Below, in pieces: positions 1-5,253 of a stretch of DNA of 13,873 nucleotides. How positions within the stretch are numbered: position 1 is the first letter of the stretch; each line of letters starts with the position of its first letter. Below the pieces are notes generated by a model. That model made no database searches. It worked only from the letters and a program-made list of their open reading frames with translations, and was not told where the DNA came from. A program made the position numbers and the translations under genes. Location: assembly GCF_946479415.1 (NCBI RefSeq), contig NZ_CAMLFY010000117.1, forward strand, positions 1 to 13,873, in the 5' to 3' direction. The DNA is from an uncultured Shinella sp. (GTDB lineage Bacteria > Pseudomonadota > Alphaproteobacteria > Rhizobiales > Rhizobiaceae).

Positions 1-471
1 CGCCTCATCATCGGCCTCATCACCGTACTCTTCGTGCTGCGCTACTTCTACAACAGCTGGCGCGTCCGGCATGGTTATGTCATCGAGCCGAAGCCGCACC
101 GGCTCATCCCCGCCGCCTTCTTCGGCACGCTTTCCGGCTATGGCAGCTTCGTGGCCCATGCCGGCGGCGCACCCTTCCAGGTCTACGGCCTGCCGCTGAA
201 GCTGCCGCCGCGCGATTACACCGGGGCCGCCGTCCGCTTCTTCGCTATTCTCAATTTCATCAAGCTCGGCCCCTATTTCGCGCTCGGACAGCTCGACACG
301 ACGAACCTCACCATCTCGGCGACGCTCGTGCCGCTCGCCATCGTCGCGACGGCTTTCGGCGGCTTCATGGTCAAGCGCATGAAGCCGGATGTCTTCTATC
401 CCTTCATGTATTCCATGGCGCTGATCGCCGGCCTCAAGCTCGTCTATGACGGCGTGCGCGCCTTTCTCTGA
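1..471 (+). CDS. TauE/SafE-family membrane permease, 3' part
   Basis: Partial gene: the frame is open from base 1 and stops with TGA at 469-471, giving 156 residues; the N-terminal half lies upstream of the window. Hydrophobic stretches alternate with short basic loops, as in a polytopic inner-membrane protein. The core motif, Gly-x-x-Ser-Gly-x-x-Ser-Phe followed by AHAGG, is typical of the second half-repeat of TauE/SafE permeases (old DUF81). Members export or import sulfite, sulfoacetate and similar small anions, but the substrate cannot be read from this sequence. An ArsR-type regulator starts 62 bp downstream on the same strand, and there is no clear terminator between them, so they may be cotranscribed. 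Family call is firm; substrate is unknown. Confidence 0.85.
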   Translation, partial: RLIIGLITVLFVLRYFYNSWRVRHGYVIEPKPHRLIPAAFFGTLSGYGSFVAHAGGAPFQVYGLPLKLPPRDYTGAAVRFFAILNFIKLGPYFALGQLDTTNLTISATLVPLAIVATAFGGFMVKRMKPDVFYPFMYSMALIAGLKLVYDGVRAFL

Positions 472-533
472 CGCTTTACTTTGCACCGCACAAATTACTT
501 GCCGCAATTGCTGCTTTGCCATAGCTTCCAGCC

Positions 534-794
534 ATGGCGCACCCGGACCCTTTTGCTGCTATTGCCGATCCCAACCGCAGGTTCCTCCTGGAGGAGCTGC
601 GGCGTGCGCCGCGCACGGTCAACGAACTCTCCGAAGGTCTGCCGATCAGCCGCCCGGCGGTCTCCCAGCACCTGAAGGCGCTGCTCGATTCCAACCTCGT
701 CAGCGTGAAGGCCGAGGGCACGAAGCGCATCTATGCCATCAACGGCAAGGGCTTCGACCGGCTCAATCTCTGGCTCGACCAATTCTGGTCCTGA
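534..794 (+). CDS. ArsR-family winged-helix regulator, short, no cysteines
   Basis: An 86-residue protein that is almost entirely one ArsR/SmtB winged helix-turn-helix. It starts with the typical DPFAAIADPNRR helix. The recognition helix is at about residues 48-63 (ISRPAVSQHLKAL), followed by the wing LVSVKAEGTKRIYAI. It should be a dimeric, ligand-relieved repressor. It contains no cysteine and lacks the His/Asp clusters of metal-sensing members, so it is probably not a metal, arsenite or persulfide sensor of the classical kind. Related cysteine-free members often sit beside SRPBCC (AHSA1) genes, but none is visible here. The ATG at 534 lacks a Shine-Dalgarno sequence; the start was chosen because the family N-terminus begins there. 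The upstream permease gene on the same strand is a possible partner. Target and ligand are unknown. Confidence 0.85.
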   Translation: MAHPDPFAAIADPNRRFLLEELRRAPRTVNELSEGLPISRPAVSQHLKALLDSNLVSVKAEGTKRIYAINGKGFDRLNLWLDQFWS

Positions 795-820
795 GCCCTG
801 CCGTCTCATTTCGAAACAGA

Positions 821-854
821 ACGCCCCGGCAGACCTTCCGATCTGCCGGGGCGT
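821..854. terminator. 13-bp hairpin between convergent genes
   Basis: A perfect 13-bp inverted repeat (821-833 with 842-854, 8-nt loop, ACGCCCCGGCAGA arm) lies 26 bp after the ArsR stop. Read on the minus strand, the second arm is followed by a T-rich stretch (TTCTGTTTC). Read on the plus strand there is no T run. It probably ends transcription of the minus-strand DUF465 gene and may also stop ArsR transcription. The rest of 855-982 holds nothing else convincing. Confidence 0.7.
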
Positions 855-982
855 CACGACATCTATGATTTCGTCTTCGGGAAGCGGTTTCGCGAATTGG
901 GCTCCTAACCCGGTCCTCCCATACGGACCATTTGTTCCGCGACTTGCCTCCCTATAATCCTTTTGGAAAAATCCCTGTCGTT

Positions 983-1156
983 TCAGTGAGCTGAGGAGCG
1001 AATACGCTCGATCTCATCCTTGATGCGCAGCTTGCGACGCTTGATGTCTGCAATCGCCTCATCCTCCGAAGAGGGCCTTTTGATCGCAGCATGGAGCTCT
1101 TCTTCAAGAGCAAAATGCTTCTTTTCGAGCGTAGCCAGATGGGCCTCAATCGTCAT
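983..1156 (-). CDS. DUF465 (YdcH-like) small helical protein, copy 1
   Basis: A 57-residue, highly charged protein that should form a helical hairpin or coiled coil. It begins MTIEAHLATLEKKH and ends in the family's conserved basic block, IKRRKLRIKDEIERI. These are hallmarks of DUF465/YdcH proteins, whose molecular role is not established. The start at 1156 was chosen because an AAGGAAGG Shine-Dalgarno lies about 9 bp before this ATG; a longer frame to 1240 has no such support. It is a paralogue of the gene at 1372, with which it is divergently arranged across 215 bp. It converges on ArsR and probably ends at the hairpin at 821-854. Family call is firm; function is unknown. Confidence 0.85.
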   Translation of the reverse strand: MTIEAHLATLEKKHFALEEELHAAIKRPSSEDEAIADIKRRKLRIKDEIERIRSSAH

Positions 1157-1371
1157 GTGACAGTTCCTTCCTTTTGCTTGCACCCGGTCACTTGCGTGCC
1201 GGATGATCCAGGTTGCAACAGTTCCAGTGTGCCATGTCATTTTTCATTTGTCGAAGGCGAAAACGTGGCAAGGGATAACTTCCCGTTACCAGGGGTTTCG
1301 TGCTACGAGCAGCCTCTACAGACTGGGACAGACGGGCAAACCGCTGTTTCCGACGACGGGGAACATAAAGC
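1157..1371. other. 215-bp divergent intergenic region between DUF465 paralogues
   Basis: This region must carry promoters for both flanking genes, but I could not find a pair of good sigma-70 boxes on either strand. It can form small hairpins. One runs 1273-1290 (GGATAAC against GTTACC with a bulge, loop TTCCC). Another is around 1328-1350 (ACAG-A-CGG against CCG-CTGT). A nested stem at 1178-1218 (TTGCA/TGCAA around CCGG/CCGG) would fall in the minus-strand leader. It could hold a small RNA, but nothing in it is diagnostic. I see no plausible coding frame. Confidence 0.4.
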
Positions 1372-1575
1372 ATGGCAGACCAGGAACAGGCTGAAATGCG
1401 GCTTGCCGCCGCACGGCTTCGCCAGGAACACGAAGACTACGATGCCGCGATCAACGCCATGATCCAGGTCGGCTGCGAAGCCCTCAGAATCCAGCGCATG
1501 AAGAAGAAGAAACTGATCCTCAAGGACAAAATCTCCAAGCTGGAAGATCAGATCATTCCCGATATCATCGCCTGA
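1372..1575 (+). CDS. DUF465 (YdcH-like) small helical protein, copy 2
   Basis: A 67-residue charged helical protein with the DUF465 signature in its C-terminal half: the basic run RMKKKKLILKDKI followed by SKLEDQIIPDIIA. The first 30 residues are longer than in the copy at 983-1156, but the two share the same hairpin plan and the K-K/R-K-L-x-x-K-D core. A GGGGAA purine stretch precedes the ATG. The stop codon is 15 bp before the purE start on the same strand, so it is very probably the first gene of a DUF465-purE-purK operon. A role in purine synthesis should not be inferred from that alone. Function is unknown. Confidence 0.85.
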   Translation: MADQEQAEMRLAAARLRQEHEDYDAAINAMIQVGCEALRIQRMKKKKLILKDKISKLEDQIIPDIIA

Positions 1576-1590
1576 ACCGGACGAGACGCC

Positions 1591-2094
1591 TTGGACACCA
1601 CAGAAACGCCCCCCGTCGCCATCATCATGGGAAGCCAGTCCGACTGGGAGACGATGAAGAACGCCGCCGATACGCTCGATGCGCTCGGCGTCGATTACGA
1701 GGCCCGCATCATTTCGGCGCACCGCACGCCAGACAGGCTCTACAGCTTCGCGCGCGGCGCCAAGGCGGAAGGCTTCAAGATCATCATTGCCGGCGCGGGC
1801 GGTGCAGCCCACCTGCCGGGCATGGCCGCGGCCATGACGCCGCTGCCGGTCTTCGGCGTGCCGGTCCAGTCGAAGGCCCTGTCCGGCCAGGACAGCCTTC
1901 TCTCCATCGTGCAGATGCCGGCCGGCATTCCCGTCGGGACGCTCGCCATCGGCCGGGCCGGCGCGGTCAATGCCGCGCTGCTCGCCGTCGCCGTTCTGGC
2001 GCTCAACGATCCGGAACTTGCCCATCGCCTCGACGAATGGCGCGAGAACCAGTCCAACGCGATTGCCGAATATCCCGTGGACGGCCCGCTATGA
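1591..2094 (+). CDS. purE: N5-carboxyaminoimidazole ribonucleotide mutase, PurE class I
   Basis: A 167-residue cytoplasmic enzyme that converts N5-CAIR, made by PurK, to CAIR in de novo purine synthesis. The class I signatures are clear. GSQSDW at residues 14-19 binds phosphate and carboxylate; SAHRTP is at 42-47 with the catalytic region His; [13 protein letters not shown] is at 68-80. The stretch [20 protein letters not shown] leads into [11 protein letters not shown]. Start: no ATG precedes the conserved [10 protein letters not shown] core closely enough, whereas TTG at 1591 follows a GGACGAG ribosome-binding site, so TTG is chosen. Length is normal for the family. It lies 15 bp after DUF465 and overlaps purK by 4 bp (ATGA), so PurE and PurK are probably translationally coupled. 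Confidence 0.97.
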   Translation: MDTTETPPVAIIMGSQSDWETMKNAADTLDALGVDYEARIISAHRTPDRLYSFARGAKAEGFKIIIAGAGGAAHLPGMAAAMTPLPVFGVPVQSKALSGQDSLLSIVQMPAGIPVGTLAIGRAGAVNAALLAVAVLALNDPELAHRLDEWRENQSNAIAEYPVDGPL

Positions 2095-3149
2095 GCGCCC
2101 GCACGATTGGCATCATCGGCGGCGGCCAGCTCGGCCGTATGCTCGCGATGGCGGCCGCGCGCCTCAACCTGCGCACCGTCGTCCTCGAGCCGCAGGCCGA
2201 TTGTCCGGCAGCCCAGGTCGCGAATGCCCAGATCGTCGCCGCCTATGACGACGCCGAGGCGCTCGCCGAGCTTGCCCGCATCTGCGATGTCGTGACCTAC
2301 GAATTCGAGAACGTGCCGGTCGCGGCCGCTGCCGCACTCGCAAAGGCCGTGCCGGTCTATCCGCCCCCGCGCGCGCTGGAAGTCTCACAGGACCGTCTCG
2401 TCGAAAAGAGCTTCATCCGTGACTGCGGCATCCTCACCGCCGATTTTGCGGCAATCGACAGCCAGGCCGATCTTGAGGCAGCGCTCGACCGCTTCGGTGG
2501 CGTCGGCGTGCTGAAGACCCGCCGGCTCGGCTATGACGGCAAGGGCCAGCGGCTCTTCCGCTCGCCGGCCGAAAGTCGTGAAGGTGCCTTCGAAGCGCTG
2601 GGCGGCGTGCCGCTCATCCTTGAAAGCCTCGTGCCGTTCGAACGCGAAGTGTCGATCATCGCCGCACGTGACAGCGATGGCACCATTGCCTGCTACGACC
2701 CGGCGGAGAACGTCCACCTCAACGGCATCCTGCACACCTCGACGCTGCCGGCGAGCGTCAGCGAGGCGACGGCCGACCAGGCCCGCAAGGCGGCACGCGC
2801 CATCCTCGACAGCCTCGGCTATGTCGGCGTCATCGGCGTGGAATTCTTCGTGCTGGCGGATGGCGGGCTCGTCGCCAACGAGATTGCACCGCGCGTGCAC
2901 AATTCCGGCCACTGGACGGAGGCGGCCTGCGTCGTCTCGCAGTTCGAGCAGCATATCCGCGCCGTTGCCGGCCACACGCTCGGCGATCCGCGCCGCCATT
3001 CGGACTGCGTGATGCAGAATCTGATCGGCGACGATATCGACGATGTGCCGGCCTGGCTTTCAAAGCCCGGCGTGCTCGTCCACCTCTACGGCAAGACGGA
3101 AGCGCGTCCGGGCCGCAAGATGGGGCATATTACCCAGCTTTTCGGCTGA
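2091..3149 (+). CDS. purK: N5-carboxyaminoimidazole ribonucleotide synthase, PurK
   Basis: A 352-residue ATP-grasp enzyme that carboxylates AIR with bicarbonate and ATP to give N5-CAIR, the substrate of PurE. The N-terminal pre-ATP-grasp fold shows GGGQLGRM at residues 10-17 and VTYEFENVP at 68-76. The ATP-grasp core has [13 protein letters not shown] at about 141-153. The metal and phosphate end is [13 protein letters not shown] at 264-276, and the C-terminal motif [15 protein letters not shown] is at 334-348. The ATG at 2091 overlaps the purE stop as ATGA; a longer in-frame extension to 2037 would lie inside purE and is rejected. It is the last gene of the purE operon. A hairpin at 3173-3191 lacks a T run; the stem at 3244-3266 is the better terminator. 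Confidence 0.97.
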   Translation: MSARTIGIIGGGQLGRMLAMAAARLNLRTVVLEPQADCPAAQVANAQIVAAYDDAEALAELARICDVVTYEFENVPVAAAAALAKAVPVYPPPRALEVSQDRLVEKSFIRDCGILTADFAAIDSQADLEAALDRFGGVGVLKTRRLGYDGKGQRLFRSPAESREGAFEALGGVPLILESLVPFEREVSIIAARDSDGTIACYDPAENVHLNGILHTSTLPASVSEATADQARKAARAILDSLGYVGVIGVEFFVLADGGLVANEIAPRVHNSGHWTEAACVVSQFEQHIRAVAGHTLGDPRRHSDCVMQNLIGDDIDDVPAWLSKPGVLVHLYGKTEARPGRKMGHITQLFG

Positions 3150-3172
3150 GACTGGCTGGAAAACCGGACACA

Positions 3173-3191
3173 GCGGCGGAAAACCCGCCGC
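3173..3191 (+). other. GC-rich hairpin just after purK
   Basis: A 7-bp perfect stem (GCGGCGG at 3173-3179 with CCGCCGC at 3185-3191) around an AAAAC loop lies 24 bp beyond the purK stop. No T run follows. It may protect the 3' end of the purEK message or act as a weak stop. Confidence 0.4.
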
Positions 3192-3197
3192 ATATGG

Positions 3198-3226
3198 TTG
3201 ACAGCGCAAATGTCACGGGTTACATG
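3198..3226 (+). promoter_or_regulatory. sigma-70 promoter for rpmJ
   Basis: A near-consensus housekeeping promoter: -35 TTGACA at 3198-3203, 17-bp spacer, and -10 TACATG at 3221-3226. The predicted start is near 3233, giving a leader of about 87 nt before rpmJ. It lies between purK and rpmJ, which suggests that rpmJ is transcribed independently of the purine operon. It is the best promoter visible in the window. Confidence 0.75.
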
Positions 3227-3238
3227 CCTGCCCAACGT

Positions 3239-3266
3239 GAAAGCGCGCCCGAAACGGCGCGTTTTT
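3239..3266 (+). terminator. Terminator-like hairpin between purK and rpmJ
   Basis: A stem of CGCGCC (3244-3249) with GGCGCG (3256-3261), extendable by A-U pairs, is followed directly by TTTTT at 3262-3266. This is a normal intrinsic terminator for purEK. It also lies within the first roughly 35 nt of any transcript made from the promoter at 3198-3226. Confidence 0.7.
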
Positions 3267-3319
3267 AATTGAAGAAATCCGGCGAACTCGTGTCGCCCTG
3301 CAATACGCGGATCGAAAAC

Positions 3320-3445
3320 ATGAAGATCAAGAATTCGCTCAAGTCGCTCAAGGCTCGCCACCGCGAAAACCGCCTTGTTCGCCGCAAGGGCCGCATCTAC
3401 ATCATCAACAAGCAGAACCCGCGCTTCAAGGCTCGTCAGGGCTGA
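3320..3445 (+). CDS. rpmJ: 50S ribosomal protein L36, cysteine-free type
   Basis: A 41-residue, very basic protein, [17 protein letters not shown] at the start and [13 protein letters not shown] at the end. It matches the longer alphaproteobacterial form of L36 (bL36), a small protein of the large ribosomal subunit that binds 23S rRNA. The Cys/His zinc ribbon of the classical 37-38-residue L36 is absent, so this is the C-minus, zinc-independent type. The start is the only ATG that gives the family N-terminus; the ribosome-binding site is weak (GCGGAT). It is monocistronic: a strong promoter lies upstream and a 14-bp terminator downstream at 3509-3546. Confidence 0.97.
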   Translation: MKIKNSLKSLKARHRENRLVRRKGRIYIINKQNPRFKARQG

Positions 3446-3462
3446 TACGGCGTCGCGGTTGC

Positions 3463-3480
3463 CTGTCCCGTGAGGGACAG
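3463..3480 (+). other. Small perfect hairpin after rpmJ
   Basis: A 7-bp perfect stem (CTGTCCC at 3463-3469 with GGGACAG at 3474-3480) closes a GTGA loop of GNRA type, 17 bp after the rpmJ stop. No T run follows. It is probably a stabilising 3' hairpin or part of a two-hairpin end with the stem at 3509-3546. Confidence 0.45.
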
Positions 3481-3508
3481 TGTTGATCGAGAAATACAAT
3501 TGAAGTTG

Positions 3509-3546
3509 AGCGCATGGCGGTTTACCATAACCGCCATGCGCTTTTT
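3509..3546 (+). terminator. Strong rpmJ terminator overlapping the next start codon
   Basis: A perfect 14-bp stem (3509-3522 with 3529-3542), 6-nt loop TACCAT, is followed by T at 3543-3546. It is a textbook intrinsic terminator. The ATG at 3536 that best starts the TPR gene lies within its second arm. Confidence 0.85.
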
Positions 3547-4144
3547 CATGCTTTCCGCACTTTGTCTCCCTCTTGCTCTCGTCATGGCCGCGCCCTCCGC
3601 TGCCTTCGCGCAAGCCGCAGACAAGGCTTCGCTCGACAAAACGTCCAGTGCCTTCACCACGCAAGCGCAGCGGCTGGACAAGCTGTTCGGCGAGTTGAAG
3701 CGCGAGGCCGATCCGGATGCCGCGACCGGCATTGCCAACCAGATTCGCCGCGAATGGCAGGATTCCGGCAGTGCCAGCATCAATCTGCTGATCCAATGGG
3801 CCGACAAGGCCACGGGCGAAGACAAGAATGCGGTGGCGCTCGATTTCCTCGATGAGGCTATCCGCCTGCGGCCCGACTATGTCGAGGGCTGGAACCGCCG
3901 CGCAACGCTGCATTTCAAGATGGGCAACTATCGCAAGTCGATGTCCGACATCAACCAGGTGCTGAAGATCGAGCCACGCCACTTCGGCGCACTCGCCGGC
4001 ATGGCGGCCATCCTGGCCCAGAGCGGCCGTGACGAGCTCGCCCTGAAGGCCTGGGAGCGTTTCCTTGAGGTCTACCCGACCGAACGGCAGGCGCAGAAGG
4101 AAATGGGCGACCTCGCCGAAAAGCTGACCGGCCAGCGCACCTGA
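3536..4144 (+). CDS. Exported TPR-repeat protein
   Basis: A 202-residue protein with a Sec signal peptide: MRFFMLSALCLPLALVM, then cleavage probably after AAFA near residue 26. The mature part is helical. It has at least two TPR-like repeats at about 95-165, including AVALDFLDEAIRLRPDYVEGWNRRA (conserved helix-turn spacing, Pro after the second helix) and a following unit around GNYRKSMSDINQVLKIEPRHFGALAG. A third partial unit covers DELALKAWERFLEVYPTE. TPRs mediate protein contacts, and in the periplasm they often serve envelope complexes; no partner can be named. ATG 3548 would also keep a usable signal peptide. The 3536 start lies in the rpmJ terminator stem. A TACAAT at 3495-3500 could be a -10 box, but no good -35 accompanies it. 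Confidence 0.85.
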   Translation: MRFFMLSALCLPLALVMAAPSAAFAQAADKASLDKTSSAFTTQAQRLDKLFGELKREADPDAATGIANQIRREWQDSGSASINLLIQWADKATGEDKNAVALDFLDEAIRLRPDYVEGWNRRATLHFKMGNYRKSMSDINQVLKIEPRHFGALAGMAAILAQSGRDELALKAWERFLEVYPTERQAQKEMGDLAEKLTGQRT

Positions 4145-4178
4145 TTCTCGTTCGTGTGAACCGGCATGGTGTCACCTG

Positions 4179-4208
4179 CGTAGATCGGCTATCCCAATCG
4201 TAGACCGG
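4179..4208. repeat. Direct repeat with 20-bp period before the hydrolase
   Basis: CGTAGATCGG (4179-4188) recurs as CGTAGACCGG (4199-4208), 9 of 10 bases identical, with starts exactly 20 bp apart, about two helical turns. It fills the short gap between the TPR gene and the hydrolase start. It could be a tandem operator, but chance is possible at this length. Confidence 0.4.
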
Positions 4209-4216
4209 ACCCTCCC

Positions 4217-5245
4217 TTGCCCTCCCCGCTTCGCCTCATGCTGACAGCTCTTCTCGCCGCCCCCTTCGCCATCGCGCTCGCCGGCTACGCCTTCACGGCG
4301 TGGAAGGCACGCGCCATCGAGCAGCAGTTTCCCAATGTCGGCGAACTGATCGACGTCGGCGGCTTGCGCATGAACAGCGTGCTGGTGCCGGCGGGCGACA
4401 AGGCCGACCTGCCGCCGCTCGTCTTCATCCATGGCGCAAGCGGCAACCTGCGCGACCAGATGCATGCCTTCCGCGCGAAACTCGAGGGACGCGCAACCCT
4501 GCTCTTCCTTGACCGACCCGGCCATGGCTATTCCGAGCGCGGCGGGCCGGAAAATGCCTGGCCGGACGGACAGGCCAACGCCATTGCCCGCCTGATGGAA
4601 AAACGCGGCATCGGCAAGGCGATCATCGTCGCCCATTCCTTCGGCGGCGCGATTGCCGCAAGCTTTGCGCTGGAACACCCGGAAAAGACCGCCGGCCTGC
4701 TGTTCCTCGCCCCAGCCACCCATCCCTGGCCGGGCGGCGTCGACTGGTACTACGATCTCGCCAGGGCGCCTTTTGTCGGCTGGCTGTTCACGCGCATCGT
4801 CGCTCTGCCGGTCGGCCTGTCGCGCATCGACAGCGGCACGCGTTTCGTCTTTGCCCCGAACCCGCGCCCGGACGACTATATCGAGGCGACCGCACCCGCC
4901 CTGGTGCTGCGCCCCGCCGCGTTCCGAAACAATGCCACCGACGTCGCCAATCTTCTGGAATATGTTCGCCGCGTGCAGCCGCGCTACCACGAGATCCACA
5001 CGCCGACGGTGATCGTCACCGGCGACACGGATGGCGTCGTCTACGAGGAAATCCATTCACGCGGGCTGGCGCGCGATATTGCGGGATCGGAACTCGTCTG
5101 GATCCACAACCTCGGCCACAAGCCGGACTATGTGGTGACAGACCTTGCCATCGAGGCAATCGAGACGATTGCGGGCGCGAAACGCCACCTCCAGGAACCA
5201 GCAAGGCGGGCCGAAGCCCGCCTTGCGAAAGATCATGAAAAGTAA
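4217..5245 (+). CDS. Alpha/beta-fold hydrolase, membrane-anchored or exported
   Basis: A 342-residue serine hydrolase. A hydrophobic N-terminus (LMLTALLAAPFAIALAGYAF, about residues 7-26) lacks a clear cleavage site, so it may be a signal anchor. The oxyanion region HGASGN is at 72-77. The nucleophile elbow AHSFGG is at 139-144 with Ser141. The acid is probably Asp272 in GDTDGVV, and the base is His301 in NLGHKPD. The substrate is unknown: the family spans esterases, lipases, haloperoxidases and peptidases. The TTG start at 4217 has a weak GGA before it; ATG at 4238 (335 residues) is an alternative. The last dozen or so residues are encoded by a strong hairpin at 5201-5226. It is convergent with pyk, 8 bp apart. 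Confidence 0.85.
   Translation: MPSPLRLMLTALLAAPFAIALAGYAFTAWKARAIEQQFPNVGELIDVGGLRMNSVLVPAGDKADLPPLVFIHGASGNLRDQMHAFRAKLEGRATLLFLDRPGHGYSERGGPENAWPDGQANAIARLMEKRGIGKAIIVAHSFGGAIAASFALEHPEKTAGLLFLAPATHPWPGGVDWYYDLARAPFVGWLFTRIVALPVGLSRIDSGTRFVFAPNPRPDDYIEATAPALVLRPAAFRNNATDVANLLEYVRRVQPRYHEIHTPTVIVTGDTDGVVYEEIHSRGLARDIAGSELVWIHNLGHKPDYVVTDLAIEAIETIAGAKRHLQEPARRAEARLAKDHEK
5201..5226 (-). terminator. Hairpin ending pyk, inside the hydrolase 3' end
   Basis: A perfect 11-bp stem (5201-5211 with 5216-5226, arm GCAAGGCGGGC). On the minus strand the loop reads TTCG, the very stable UUCG tetraloop. It lies 28 bp beyond the pyk stop, as expected for a pyk terminator, though the T tract after it is weak (TGGTTCC). 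On the plus strand it is inside the hydrolase coding sequence. Confidence 0.65.
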
Positions 5246-5253
5246 CGCTGGTC

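Noticed and set aside
953..958. Perfect TATAAT on the plus strand after the ArsR gene
   Set aside because: The only -35-like sequence (TTGTTC at 932-937) is 15 bp away, and there is nothing downstream on that strand to transcribe except antisense to DUF465.
1303..2025. 240-codon minus-strand frame over DUF465 and purE
   Set aside because: Antisense to purE, which has all class I motifs; no recognisable domain.
3224..3268. Possible 14-codon leader peptide before rpmJ ending in the T run
   Set aside because: Its ATG is part of the -10 box, so it would not be in the rpmJ transcript, and it has no ribosome-binding site.
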